From Clostridiales bacterium (GTDB taxonomy: Bacteria; Bacillota_A; Clostridia; Peptostreptococcales; Anaerovoracaceae): a stretch of DNA of 12,403 bases. The stretch covers positions 1 through 12,403 of the forward strand of contig SVCR01000022.1 of assembly GCA_015058265.1 (NCBI GenBank), in the 5' to 3' direction. Below the pieces are notes generated by a model, which had not been told where the DNA came from, ran no database searches, and worked only from the letters and a program-made list of their open reading frames with translations. Positions 1 through 6,663 of the stretch are shown here, one piece after another; the stretch's first letter is position 1; every line of letters starts with the position of its first letter. The position numbers and the translations under genes are program-made.

Positions 1-1932
1 ATATTCATATGTTACGGAACTGATATCCGCAATCGCCGGATAGTCTATATCCGTCACTCTTCCCTTGGCATCATAAGTCCAGGTAGTCGTCTGCGCTGCC
101 GCATTGCCATTTGTTACTGTTTCAGAGACCTTTCTGCCAAGGTTGTCATATGTGAACTCATCTTTATAATACAGAGTCCTGGTTACTCCGCTGAATGAAT
201 AGCATTCCGTTTTAGTTAGATCGCCATGTATGTTAAAAGTATAACACACTTCGGAGGTTTGATGCAGAGCAGAACCAATCTTTTCAAAGCGCTGTTCAAG
301 AGTGTTTCTGCCAAGCGCATCATACTCATACCATATCTCTGAACCGTCAGACATAACCTTCTTAGTCATGTTGCCATCGGAGTCATATGAATATGTCTCG
401 GTAATAGGGCTGCAGCCATTCGCAGAATCCGTCATTGACAGTGTCAGTCCGGATTCATCCTTTACCTCCGTCTGAGTCTTGCCGCCAGCATCTGTAATGA
501 TAGTTGTAAGACCATCCGCAGAATACTGGACTGTCCTGTCGTTTGCGGAGCTCGTTAACCCAATTCCGGTGGTTCTTCCTGCATCGTCATAAGTGTAGTA
601 CATTGAATCACCCATTGCATTGATCGTTTCTATGACTTCATCCCTGTCAGAGTACACACTCTCTGTTGCTATAGAGTCCGACGTTATAACGAAGGAATTC
701 CCGGACACTTCTGGATTGATGATCTCATGTGTTGACCGACCGTTCCTGTCATATAATGTCATGTTGATCTGCGGATCCTCGCCCGAGGCGGATAATCTTT
801 CCACAACCTGATTTCCGGATTTATCATATAGATATTCATGCGTTACTCCGGATTCTGTCTTCTTCACTACCTTTCCGGCAGAATCGGTGTAGACGTCGGA
901 GACGGTGTGCCCGAATGTATCAGTTGTAATTTCCCTGGAAAGGATGTCGTAAGAAGTATTTACAGCACCCGTATTCACGGATACATTTGTGGAGTAACCA
1001 TATGTATGGCTTGTAGCATTCCCCTCCTTCGTTGAGCTGAGGCATCGATTCATAGAATCATACGTAAAGGTTGTTACCGCGCCTCTCTCATCGGTTTCAC
1101 TTACTAGAGTACCATTGTCATTATATTCTTTGCTCGTACTGGTCGTTCCTGATATTCCGCGGGTTGTAGTTTCTGAATGAGTGACACGTCCCATGTAATC
1201 ATAGGTATACGTTGTCACTGTATCCCCGTCATCCTCTGAAATGACGCGGCCCATACTGTCATATTCGCTGATAACAGATTCCTCAACAACGCCGGATTCC
1301 GTCTCCTCTTCAATTACATTTCCTTCTTCATCATAGTCATATTCAGTTTCAGAAGTGATGACCCCTTCTTCCGTTTCGGTCTCTGTATCAGCATTCCCGT
1401 CGATATAGGTTGTCTCGATCAGCGAGTCCTCGATGAGGTCTTCCTCACTGAGAGTATTTCCGTCTTCATCATAAGAATACGTTACATGATCGGTTATCTC
1501 ATTATTCTCGGTTGTTATCTCCTCTGTTACAAGCGACTCGTTATTGCTGTCTCCGTAAGTATATGTTGTAACGGATGTATCATCTTCCTCTCTCGTTACA
1601 TCACCATTAGAATTATAGGTGTATTCCGTCTCAGCATTACTGTCCTCATGGAATATGATCTCTCCATTATTGCCAATAGTTTCATAAGCTGCAGTATATT
1701 GTTCTGCTGAAGGCAGCCAATCTTGTTGCTGTGAATACACTGTCGTGTTAGTCGATCCATCCTTGCCGGTTCGCGAGATCTCCCTTCCGCTGCTGTCGAC
1801 GGTACTGCTCTCGGAGTAAATCGTATCCCCGGATTCCGTGAGGTATGTTCTTTCCGCTGTATTATCAGAGTATGCATACTCATCCTTCGTTCCATCCGGA
1901 TATGCTATCTCTGCTACCTTATCATCTGATGT
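1..1932 (-). pseudogene. YD/RHS-repeat protein fragment lacking a start; continues past the window edge
   Basis: Reading the minus strand with codons ending at base 1 gives 644 uninterrupted codons of YD-repeat protein. About fifteen units of roughly 20 residues carry the RHS/YD signature, for example YTYDYMGRV, YEYDALGRN, FTYDNLGRK, WTYDAKGRV and YSYDEDGNT. Such repeats build the beta-shell of RHS/Tc-toxin-like surface or secreted proteins, often with a variable C-terminal toxin; the C-terminus is outside this window. An in-frame TAA at 1933-1935 closes the N-terminal side. The first in-frame ATG is only at 1254-1252, inside the repeats, and the first in-frame GTG (1740-1738) has no ribosome binding site. 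There is no signal peptide or N-terminal domain. The upstream third is strongly acidic and Thr/Glu-rich. I infer a 5'-truncated or frameshifted RHS gene, or a silent cassette; the repeat family itself is certain. It lies downstream of the DUF4367 gene on the same strand. Confidence 0.85.
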
Positions 1933-2022
1933 TTAAATGAGAATGAATCATCCTTCTGTCAATAAAAACAATTGAGGTGCTATTAAGAGGACATGTTATT
2001 CTTGTTTTTCTTTGTTTTTATT

Positions 2023-2718
2023 TCAATTTCTGTCTAGTATTTCCTCCGCCATTTCACGCAGTATGCTTTCATCGCAGTTTCCTCCAATCAAGAAAACATA
2101 CTTACCGTTGTTGAACAATATGTTTGTTGCACCATCTTCCCGTGCAACAATGGCTTCTGTTCCTGCGATTATTTCAATTGCATTAGTATTTCTTTCAGAG
2201 TCCAGCTGTACATTCGTACCTTCCGGAAGCATTTGTGAATATGAAATGTCTATATCTTTGTTCTTGTTATTTTGAATAGTCAGGAAGTATACGTCTGCAC
2301 CTTCGTCTTCCTCCACCACTGAGAACCCTTCCGGGATCACCGGCCGGACTACTTCAAAGTCTACGGTGTCTGTTGTCTCTTCTTCCGGACTCATGCCAAA
2401 TGATATCTCCCAGTTTGTTATCTTCTCCTTTATAATGTAGTAGATCTCCGGCTTAACGATGGCAACTACGGTTGAGACCGCCAAGAGCAGTATTAATGCA
2501 GCAACAAGCAGGGTCCTGATCCTTACTCTGCGTACAGCCCTCCTCTGAAGTTCGTGCACGGAACCTGTCAGTCTTTGATCAGCTAAGCGTATTATTTGTC
2601 TTTTGCGCTTTTCAAAGCGTTTTGAGAAAGTGTGCCCGGGCGTTTGGGCCATAGATGACTCATATGCCGCAGTTTCTTCCTCCATGGCTGCCATCAGCGA
2701 TTCCCGAAATCTCGTCAT
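2023..2718 (-). CDS. DUF4367 membrane protein, probable anti-sigma factor
   Basis: This 231-residue protein has a charged cytoplasmic N-terminal part (about 1-67, many Arg/Lys), one hydrophobic segment at about 68-88, and an extracytoplasmic C-terminal domain (about 125-230). The C-terminal domain resembles DUF4367: a 'P-x-IPEGF' entry, alternating beta strands, then 'YVFLIGG' and a short final helix. The single-pass layout next to an ECF sigma gene is typical of anti-sigma partners in Clostridia; that role is inferred from context, because no zinc-binding anti-sigma (ZAS) motif is visible. Its ATG begins 1 nt after the sigma stop codon, and no strong separate ribosome binding site is seen, so translational coupling is likely. 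It could instead be a sensor or lipoprotein-like DUF4367 protein without direct sigma binding. Confidence 0.85.
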   Translation of the reverse strand: MTRFRESLMAAMEEETAAYESSMAQTPGHTFSKRFEKRKRQIIRLADQRLTGSVHELQRRAVRRVRIRTLLVAALILLLAVSTVVAIVKPEIYYIIKEKITNWEISFGMSPEEETTDTVDFEVVRPVIPEGFSVVEEDEGADVYFLTIQNNKNKDIDISYSQMLPEGTNVQLDSERNTNAIEIIAGTEAIVAREDGATNILFNNGKYVFLIGGNCDESILREMAEEILDRN

Positions 2719-2719
2719 T

Positions 2720-3283
2720 TTACTGTTGTTTTTCCAGCTTATCCTTAAGCATTATTCTTGCGCGGTACAGTCTCTTCTTTACAGTCTCAATACCGCAATT
2801 CTCTATAATTGAAATATCCTCTAGTGACAGACCTTCAATTGCCTTCAGATACAAGGTATGCAGATATGCATCCGGAAGTTCTTTCATTCCTCTTCTGACT
2901 CTGTCGAGCTCAAATCTTTCAAAATACCGGTCTTCTATTTCGCCGCTATTCTGATTGTCGTCTCGCAGATTTTGCCAGAATTCGTCATTATCCGGATAAA
3001 ACTCTGTACTTCCGCTCTTCCGTTTCTGAATATTGATTGCGATATTCTTTACTATAATAACAAGGAAGTTGCGAGTTTGGGGACAATCAATGTCTCCAAT
3101 TCTATCAAGATAACCAATAGCCCTTACAAATGCATCGTTGACTGCATCCTCCGCCTTGTGTGCATCCTTAAGAATATCATTCGCAACGTAAAACATGAGC
3201 TGCTGATAATTTATATACAGCAGCTCCATCTTATTCCTGTCTTCTTCGGTTTCGATTAGTTGAAATAGGAATATGGGAAGCAA
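2720..3283 (-). CDS. ECF-type RNA polymerase sigma factor (TTG start)
   Basis: This sigma-70 family protein of the extracytoplasmic-function type has 187 residues from the TTG start. Region 2 runs from the 'NYQQLMFYVANDIL' helix through 'KAEDAVNDAFVRAI', the core-RNAP and -10 binding part. Region 4 lies near the C-terminus ('LPDAYLHTLYLKAIEGLSLEDISI', then a recognition helix 'GIETVKKRLYRAR'). No region 3 is present, as expected for ECF factors. I place the start at TTG 3283-3281 because AGAAGGA (3295-3289) lies 5 nt upstream and the resulting N-terminus (LPIFLFQLIETEEDRNK) resembles related clostridial factors. The upstream ATG at 3316 lies inside a palindrome and has no ribosome binding site. 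The next gene encodes the DUF4367 protein that probably restrains it. Its target promoters and inducing signal cannot be read from the sequence. Confidence 0.9.
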   Translation of the reverse strand: MLPIFLFQLIETEEDRNKMELLYINYQQLMFYVANDILKDAHKAEDAVNDAFVRAIGYLDRIGDIDCPQTRNFLVIIVKNIAINIQKRKSGSTEFYPDNDEFWQNLRDDNQNSGEIEDRYFERFELDRVRRGMKELPDAYLHTLYLKAIEGLSLEDISIIENCGIETVKKRLYRARIMLKDKLEKQQ

Positions 3284-3288
3284 ATTGT

Positions 3289-3295
3289 TCCTTCT
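3289..3295 (-). promoter_or_regulatory. Ribosome binding site that fixes the TTG start of the sigma gene
   Basis: AGAAGGA on the minus strand lies 5 nt before TTG 3283. The upstream in-frame ATG (3316) has no comparable site, so this motif decides the start. Confidence 0.6.
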
Positions 3296-3300
3296 TTCAT

Positions 3301-3317
3301 AGTGTATGACATACACT
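3301..3317. repeat. Perfect 17-bp palindrome in the sigma-gene leader, candidate operator
   Basis: AGTGTATG-A-CATACACT has 8-bp perfect arms around one central base. It lies between the predicted -10 box (3333-3338) and the ribosome binding site (3289-3295), at roughly +9 to +25 of the transcript. That position suits a repressor roadblock or a small RNA hairpin near the 5' end. Its identity as an operator is inference. Confidence 0.6.
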
Positions 3318-3332
3318 GTGTTTCTATTCCAA

Positions 3333-3361
3333 ATTGTATCACGAAGATCTCTGTATGCAAA
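3333..3361 (-). promoter_or_regulatory. Predicted sigma-A promoter of the sigma/DUF4367 unit
   Basis: On the minus strand there is an extended -10 element TGATACAAT (3341-3333). A weak -35-like TTTGCA (3361-3356) lies 17 bp upstream of TACAAT. The predicted start is near 3326. The vegetative-type promoter means the sigma gene need not depend only on itself for expression. Confidence 0.5.
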
Positions 3362-3370
3362 TCAATCATT

Positions 3371-3400
3371 ACAATCAAAATGCCTGTCGCCAGACAGGCA
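3371..3400 (-). terminator. Rho-independent terminator of the flavodoxin gene
   Basis: TGCCTGTC (3381-3388) and GACAGGCA (3393-3400) form a perfect 8-bp stem with a 4-nt loop. On the minus strand the stem is followed by TTTTGATTGT. It lies 53 nt past the flavodoxin stop codon and upstream of the sigma promoter, insulating the two units. Confidence 0.8.
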
Positions 3401-3453
3401 TGGGTTCATCTTCTGTATTCTATCTTCAACCGTGAACTATGAGGTATGTCGTA

Positions 3454-4140
3454 TTACAGATACCACTCTGACTGCCTGTGCCTGATGCTGAGTTTCTCAA
3501 GGATCTCCTGTGCTACTGCAGCTGCTGCCGGAGATATTCTGCTGACCCTGTGTATCGGAAGTCGTCCAGACACCTCAACCGGTGCAGGTTTGATCTTGAG
3601 TCCTTCAATATCGCTGCCGGCAAGTCTCCTGATCTTCGCAGATGCCGCATTGCCGAAGTCCCTGATCGTTTCCATATCGATGGTATTCTCGATCCCGCGA
3701 TGTCTATGCCCGCGTCTCCCTTTATACCTTACAGCAAAAGCTCCGGCTCCTATAGTCCTGAACCCCTGTTCTTCTGCGAAGTGCTGTAACTCATAGAGAG
3801 CGTTACCGAATGTTCTCCCGCCATATGATACAGCCAATACAGCAGAAGAACCTGTTGCTGATAATTTTCTGATAGCGCTTATTCCGGGTACCGGCATCTT
3901 GCCGACATAAACAGGCATACCAATAACAGCCACTGTCTCCTCATCGAATGAATGGTCTTCACCTTCCATCCGCAAGAGATCCAGCGTCCGGACCTCGATC
4001 TTCTCAGGGCTGCAGTCCGCCAGCTTTTCCGCGATCTCAGCCGTGAGCATTTCCGTCATTTTCGCTGTCCCGCCTACCGGGCTGAAATAAATGCCAACTA
4101 CTCGTCTGATCATATCAAGCTCTCTCAGTTTGAACCTCAT
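3454..4140 (-). CDS. Flavodoxin-family protein without a ferredoxin domain
   Basis: This 228-residue protein has a flavodoxin fold. The first strand and FMN phosphate loop are at about 14-27 (VVGIYFSPVGGTAK), with 'SPVGGT' in place of the classical TxTGNT. Next come 'VAVIGMPVYVGKMPVPG' at about 70-86 and 'AVLAVSYGGRTFGNALYEL' at about 100-118, which hold the flavin-contacting loops of this subfamily. Related clostridial proteins often carry a C-terminal two-[4Fe-4S] ferredoxin domain (EFR1 type). Here the C-terminus (about 185-228) has no cysteines and ends 'SEWYL', so only the flavodoxin part is present. It is likely a cytoplasmic electron carrier or NAD(P)H/FMN oxidoreductase module; the partner is unknown. 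The start could also be the internal ATG at residue 10 (MIRRVV), which has GAGAG 7 nt upstream; the first ATG has AAGGG close by. It appears to be a single-gene unit with its own promoter and terminator. Confidence 0.8.
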   Translation of the reverse strand: MRFKLRELDMIRRVVGIYFSPVGGTAKMTEMLTAEIAEKLADCSPEKIEVRTLDLLRMEGEDHSFDEETVAVIGMPVYVGKMPVPGISAIRKLSATGSSAVLAVSYGGRTFGNALYELQHFAEEQGFRTIGAGAFAVRYKGRRGHRHRGIENTIDMETIRDFGNAASAKIRRLAGSDIEGLKIKPAPVEVSGRLPIHRVSRISPAAAAVAQEILEKLSIRHRQSEWYL

Positions 4141-4168
4141 AGACCCTTACTCAGCTTCCGACATCCGC

Positions 4169-4190
4169 ATCATCCGGAATTGCAGATGAT
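4169..4190 (-). other. Small hairpin in the flavodoxin leader
   Basis: ATCATC (4169-4174) and GATGAT (4185-4190) form a 6-bp stem, 7 bp with a closing G-T pair. It sits between the predicted promoter and the ATG. Function is unknown and it may be chance. Confidence 0.3.
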
Positions 4191-4213
4191 ACCAAAGTCT
4201 GGTCACATAAAGA

Positions 4214-4222
4214 ATTGTAGCA
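4214..4222 (-). promoter_or_regulatory. Predicted extended -10 promoter of the flavodoxin gene
   Basis: TGCTACAAT on the minus strand matches an extended -10 element. The sequence 17 bp upstream (TAAATA) is a poor -35 match, as is tolerated with an extended -10. The leader would be about 65-70 nt. I see no clean terminator between the Uma2 stop codon (4289) and this element. Confidence 0.4.
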
Positions 4223-4288
4223 CCCATTAGTACTATTATTTAGTCGTTATTGTGAAGATTCGAAAAGTGTTCCTGACAGTTCTTCAGA

Positions 4289-5155
4289 TCACTTTCCGAA
4301 AAAATGCCTCATCCTGGCGGTTATCGGCGCGAAGTCGATCGTTACCAGCCCTTCAGAGATCCCCAGAGGCACTTTGTCCTCAAATGTATAAGTGACCGGT
4401 GCTGATCCCTTCTCAAAGCCATATACTATCAGCTCTTCCTTCTTAGGATCGATGATCCAGTATTCTCTGACTCCTGCTGTCCAGTATTTATTGAGTTTGA
4501 GAAGCCGATCGTATCCTGCTGTTGATGGCGACAGGACCTCAGCCACAAAATCAGGCGCCCCATATACGACGCCTCTTTGAAACTTATCCTTATCGCAGAC
4601 AACGATGACATCCGGCTCAAGCATATTTTTATTATCCTTGTTTAGTTGTACGCCAATAGGTGACATCAGTGGCAGGCAGTGCTTGTTGTCATTTGCAACC
4701 AATGCGTTCTCTATTTGGACCATTATCTGCCCTCCGAGGTACTGATGCATCGATGTCGGAGGAGCCATATCATACAGACAGCCATCAATTAGCTCCATCC
4801 TCACTCCGTCAGGAAGCGCATACCAATCATCGATCGTATATTCTCCTTGCTTCTTGCCGGCATAAGCTTCGTTATTATATCCGTAGTAAGACAGATTAGA
4901 AGACTCCCTGACTAGAACTGGCTCATTTATCGAGCTGCTTCTTATTACATCAGCATAGTCGATATTCGCGTTGCCGCTTCCCTTCTCCGGGAACAGCGCA
5001 GCCTCGATCTTCTTCAGAGTGTCATATCTTGGCGCAGAAGTGGTGCCACCGAATATCTTCTGGATAGTCCCGAGAGGAACACCTGATAATTCTGCTACCA
5101 TCTCATTGGTATAGCCGAGCTCTGTTTTGCGTGCTTTAAGTTCCGATACTTTCAT
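4289..5155 (-). CDS. HTH-Uma2 fusion: XRE-like DNA-binding domain plus PD-(D/E)XK nuclease-fold domain
   Basis: This protein has 288 residues from the chosen start. Residues 3-55 form an XRE/Cro-like helix-turn-helix (ELKARKTELGYTNEMVAELS, then VPLGTIQKIFGG). A linker rich in Ser, Asn and Tyr covers about 56-104. Residues 105-287 form a Uma2 (DUF820) domain: 'RMELIDG' (E121), 'EPDVIVV' (D182), 'DFVAEVLSPST' (E206) and 'EYWIIDP', the usual acidic residues of this restriction-endonuclease-like fold. Uma2 proteins are putative nucleases of unknown biological role, and the fusion suggests a DNA-targeted or self-regulated one. The start at 5155 is chosen because GGGAGG (5169-5164) lies 8 nt upstream. 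The earlier in-frame ATG at 5209 lies near the predicted transcription start and has no ribosome binding site. The gene stands alone between the trpS terminator and the flavodoxin gene. Confidence 0.88.
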   Translation of the reverse strand: MKVSELKARKTELGYTNEMVAELSGVPLGTIQKIFGGTTSAPRYDTLKKIEAALFPEKGSGNANIDYADVIRSSSINEPVLVRESSNLSYYGYNNEAYAGKKQGEYTIDDWYALPDGVRMELIDGCLYDMAPPTSMHQYLGGQIMVQIENALVANDNKHCLPLMSPIGVQLNKDNKNMLEPDVIVVCDKDKFQRGVVYGAPDFVAEVLSPSTAGYDRLLKLNKYWTAGVREYWIIDPKKEELIVYGFEKGSAPVTYTFEDKVPLGISEGLVTIDFAPITARMRHFFGK

Positions 5156-5163
5156 TTCTCTTA

Positions 5164-5169
5164 CCTCCC
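5164..5169 (-). promoter_or_regulatory. Ribosome binding site that fixes the start of the HTH-Uma2 gene
   Basis: GGGAGG on the minus strand lies 8 nt before ATG 5155 and selects it over the in-frame ATG at 5209. Confidence 0.7.
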
Positions 5170-5220
5170 ATATAGCATGCATCCCCTCGTTGCCATCATC
5201 TTGCATCATCTAGCTATTAC

Positions 5221-5249
5221 ATTATAGCAGAGACATATCCGTGATCCAA
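5221..5249 (-). promoter_or_regulatory. Predicted promoter of the HTH-Uma2 gene
   Basis: The extended -10 TGCTATAAT (5229-5221) contains a perfect TATAAT. It is preceded by a 17-bp spacer and a partial -35 TTGGAT (5249-5244). The transcript would start near 5214, giving a leader of about 60 nt to ATG 5155. Confidence 0.6.
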
Positions 5250-5293
5250 CCATTTTGATTCCATTTTGATTCCATTTTAGTTCCATTTGATAT
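5250..5293. repeat. Four 11-bp tandem repeats abutting the -35 box
   Basis: In plus-strand order the units are CCATTTTGATT (5250-5260), CCATTTTGATT (5261-5271), CCATTTTAGTT (5272-5282) and CCATTTGATAT (5283-5293): two identical and two diverged. They end exactly where the predicted -35 of the HTH-Uma2 promoter begins. The 11-bp period is about one helical turn, so bound proteins or A-tract bends would fall on one face of the DNA. The repeats may be operators for the gene's own HTH product or an UP-like element. Confidence 0.75.
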
Positions 5294-5300
5294 TTTCAGC

Positions 5301-5357
5301 CATAACAAAACTGACCTCCACTAATTAGATCATTAGTCTAACCAGTGGAGATCAGTT
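5301..5357 (-). terminator. Rho-independent terminator downstream of trpS
   Basis: AACTGACCTCCACT (5309-5322) pairs with AGTGGAGATCAGTT (5344-5357): 14 bp with a single wobble or mismatch position. An inner 5-bp stem, TTAGA/TCTAA, lies within the loop. On the minus strand the hairpin is followed by TTTTGTTAT. It begins 66 nt after the trpS stop codon and isolates trpS from the HTH-Uma2 gene. Confidence 0.8.
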
Positions 5358-5422
5358 CAAGATCATAATATTCAAAGGAATTATTACCCTGCTACACTAA
5401 ACTGTTTATGATGCAGTCGCTG

Positions 5423-6508
5423 TTATGCGCCATACTCCTTGTCCCAGTTCTCGAAGTAGTTGATCTTCATCGCTTCCTTGACCTCAGCAAGTGTCTGAGC
5501 CGCAGTTGCTCTTGCAGCTTCAGTTCCCTGTCTGAGAGCTGCGATGACTTCTTCCGGATGAGCTTCGTAATAAGCTCTCTTCTCGCGGATAGGTGTCAGG
5601 AAATCATTGAGGACAGCGAACAGGAACTTCTTGACCTTGACATCTCCGAGGCCGCCTCTCTGGTAATGAGCCTTGAGCTCATCCAGATCCTTGTACTCAG
5701 GCAGGTATTTCTCGAACGAGTCCTCTTTGACGAATGCATCAAGATATGTGAATACGGTGTTGCCCTCGATCTTGCCCGGATCCTCTATGCGCAGATGTCC
5801 CGGATCAGTGAACATGGACATGACCTTCTTCTTGAGAGTAGCCTCGTCATCCGACAGATAGATAGTATTGCCGAGGGACTTGGACATCTTGGCCTGTCCG
5901 TCTGTACCAGGAAGTCTCAGACATGCGGTATTGGAAGGCAGATAGATCTCAGGCTCAACGAGGACTTCCTTGCCGTATGTCCTGTTGAAGGATCTTACGA
6001 TCTCTCTGCACTGCTCCAGCATAGGCTCCTGATCTTCTCCTACAGGAACGATAGTCGCCTTGAAAGCCGTGATGTCGCTCGCCTGGCTGATAGGATATGT
6101 GAAGAATCCTACAGGAACGCTCTCACCCTCGAATCCTCTCATCTTGATCTCAGACTTGACGGTCGGGTTCCTCTGTACTCTGGAAACTGTGACCAGATTC
6201 ATATAATAGACCGTCAGCTCGTGCAGCTGAGGGATCTCTGACTGGATGAACATATTGGTCTTCTCAGGAACGAGACCAACTGACAGATAGTCGAGAGCTA
6301 CCTGGAAGACGCTGTCTCTGACTTTGTCCGGATTGTCAAAGTTATCTGTGAGCGCCTGCGCGTCAGCGATCATAACGAAGACTTTATCATATGACGGATC
6401 TTCCTGCAGTTCGAGTCTCTGTCTGAGAGATCCTACGTAGTGACCGATATGGAGACGGCCGGTCGGGCGGTCGCCTGTAAGCATGATTTTTTTCTTTTCA
6501 GCAGCCAT
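5423..6508 (-). CDS. trpS: Tryptophanyl-tRNA synthetase
   Basis: This 361-residue class I aminoacyl-tRNA synthetase activates tryptophan with ATP and charges tRNA-Trp in the cytoplasm. The start '[20 protein letters not shown]' holds the HIGH motif at residues 20-23. '[14 protein letters not shown]' at about 157-170 is a typical TrpRS segment in the catalytic domain. KMSKS is at 207-211 ('[14 protein letters not shown]'). The C-terminal helical part, '[10 protein letters not shown]' onward, is the anticodon-binding region. At 361 residues it is longer than the roughly 330 of E. coli and B. subtilis TrpS, matching a longer clostridial-type form. The ATG is preceded by AAGGG 6 nt upstream. The predicted leader is only about 45 nt, so there is no room for a T-box riboswitch. 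It has its own predicted promoter and a strong terminator, so it is probably monocistronic. Confidence 0.97.
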   Translation of the reverse strand: MAAEKKKIMLTGDRPTGRLHIGHYVGSLRQRLELQEDPSYDKVFVMIADAQALTDNFDNPDKVRDSVFQVALDYLSVGLVPEKTNMFIQSEIPQLHELTVYYMNLVTVSRVQRNPTVKSEIKMRGFEGESVPVGFFTYPISQASDITAFKATIVPVGEDQEPMLEQCREIVRSFNRTYGKEVLVEPEIYLPSNTACLRLPGTDGQAKMSKSLGNTIYLSDDEATLKKKVMSMFTDPGHLRIEDPGKIEGNTVFTYLDAFVKEDSFEKYLPEYKDLDELKAHYQRGGLGDVKVKKFLFAVLNDFLTPIREKRAYYEAHPEEVIAALRQGTEAARATAAQTLAEVKEAMKINYFENWDKEYGA

Positions 6509-6557
6509 TTTTTACCCTTTTCTTTCTCTTTATCTCAAATAGTTCAGATTAATAGAT

Positions 6558-6566
6558 ATAGTACCA
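6558..6566 (-). promoter_or_regulatory. Predicted extended -10 promoter of trpS
   Basis: TGGTACTAT on the minus strand resembles an extended -10 element. No good -35 lies 17 bp upstream. The predicted start near 6551 leaves a leader of about 43 nt. Confidence 0.35.
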
Positions 6567-6611
6567 CAAATAACACCCGTGCTGTTCAGCTTTTTCATTT
6601 TTCATCCGCGG

Positions 6612-6653
6612 CCGCGCACCATCCGGCATCATTCAAGGCCGGTCGGCGCACGA
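6612..6653 (-). other. GC-rich stem-loop between the MATE gene and trpS
   Basis: The 16-nt arms 6612-6627 and 6638-6653 pair through GCCGG/CCGGC plus an outer part with several G-T pairs and one mismatch, around a 10-nt loop. It begins 11 nt past the MATE stop codon. No T-run follows on either strand, so it is not a canonical terminator; it may protect the 3' end or be a weak or Rho-assisted terminator. Confidence 0.5.
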
Positions 6654-6663
6654 TTGAACAGTA

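Noticed and set aside
2858..3259. Plus-strand open frame (133 codons) opposite the sigma factor
   Set aside because: Antisense to clear sigma regions 2 and 4; the hydrophobic appearance comes from the complement of charged codons.
3454..3590. Frameshifted ferredoxin domain at the flavodoxin C-terminus
   Set aside because: The other minus-strand frames hit stops within a few dozen codons and show no CxxCxxC pattern, and the reading frame ends naturally, so a ferredoxin-less protein is the simpler reading.
5156..5209. Upstream ATG extending the HTH-Uma2 protein by 18 residues
   Set aside because: It lies only about 5 nt from the predicted transcription start and has no ribosome binding site; GGGAGG before 5155 fixes the shorter start.
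5250..5293. Short CRISPR-like array
   Set aside because: The units are 11 bp, contiguous and without spacers, with no cas gene nearby.
5408..6241. Plus-strand open frame (277 codons) opposite trpS
   Set aside because: Shadow of trpS: the sense frame holds the HIGH and KMSKS motifs, while the antisense product is a Ser/Leu/Asp-rich sequence with no family features.
6509..6611. T-box riboswitch before trpS
   Set aside because: The leader is too short and shows no T-box sequence or antiterminator.
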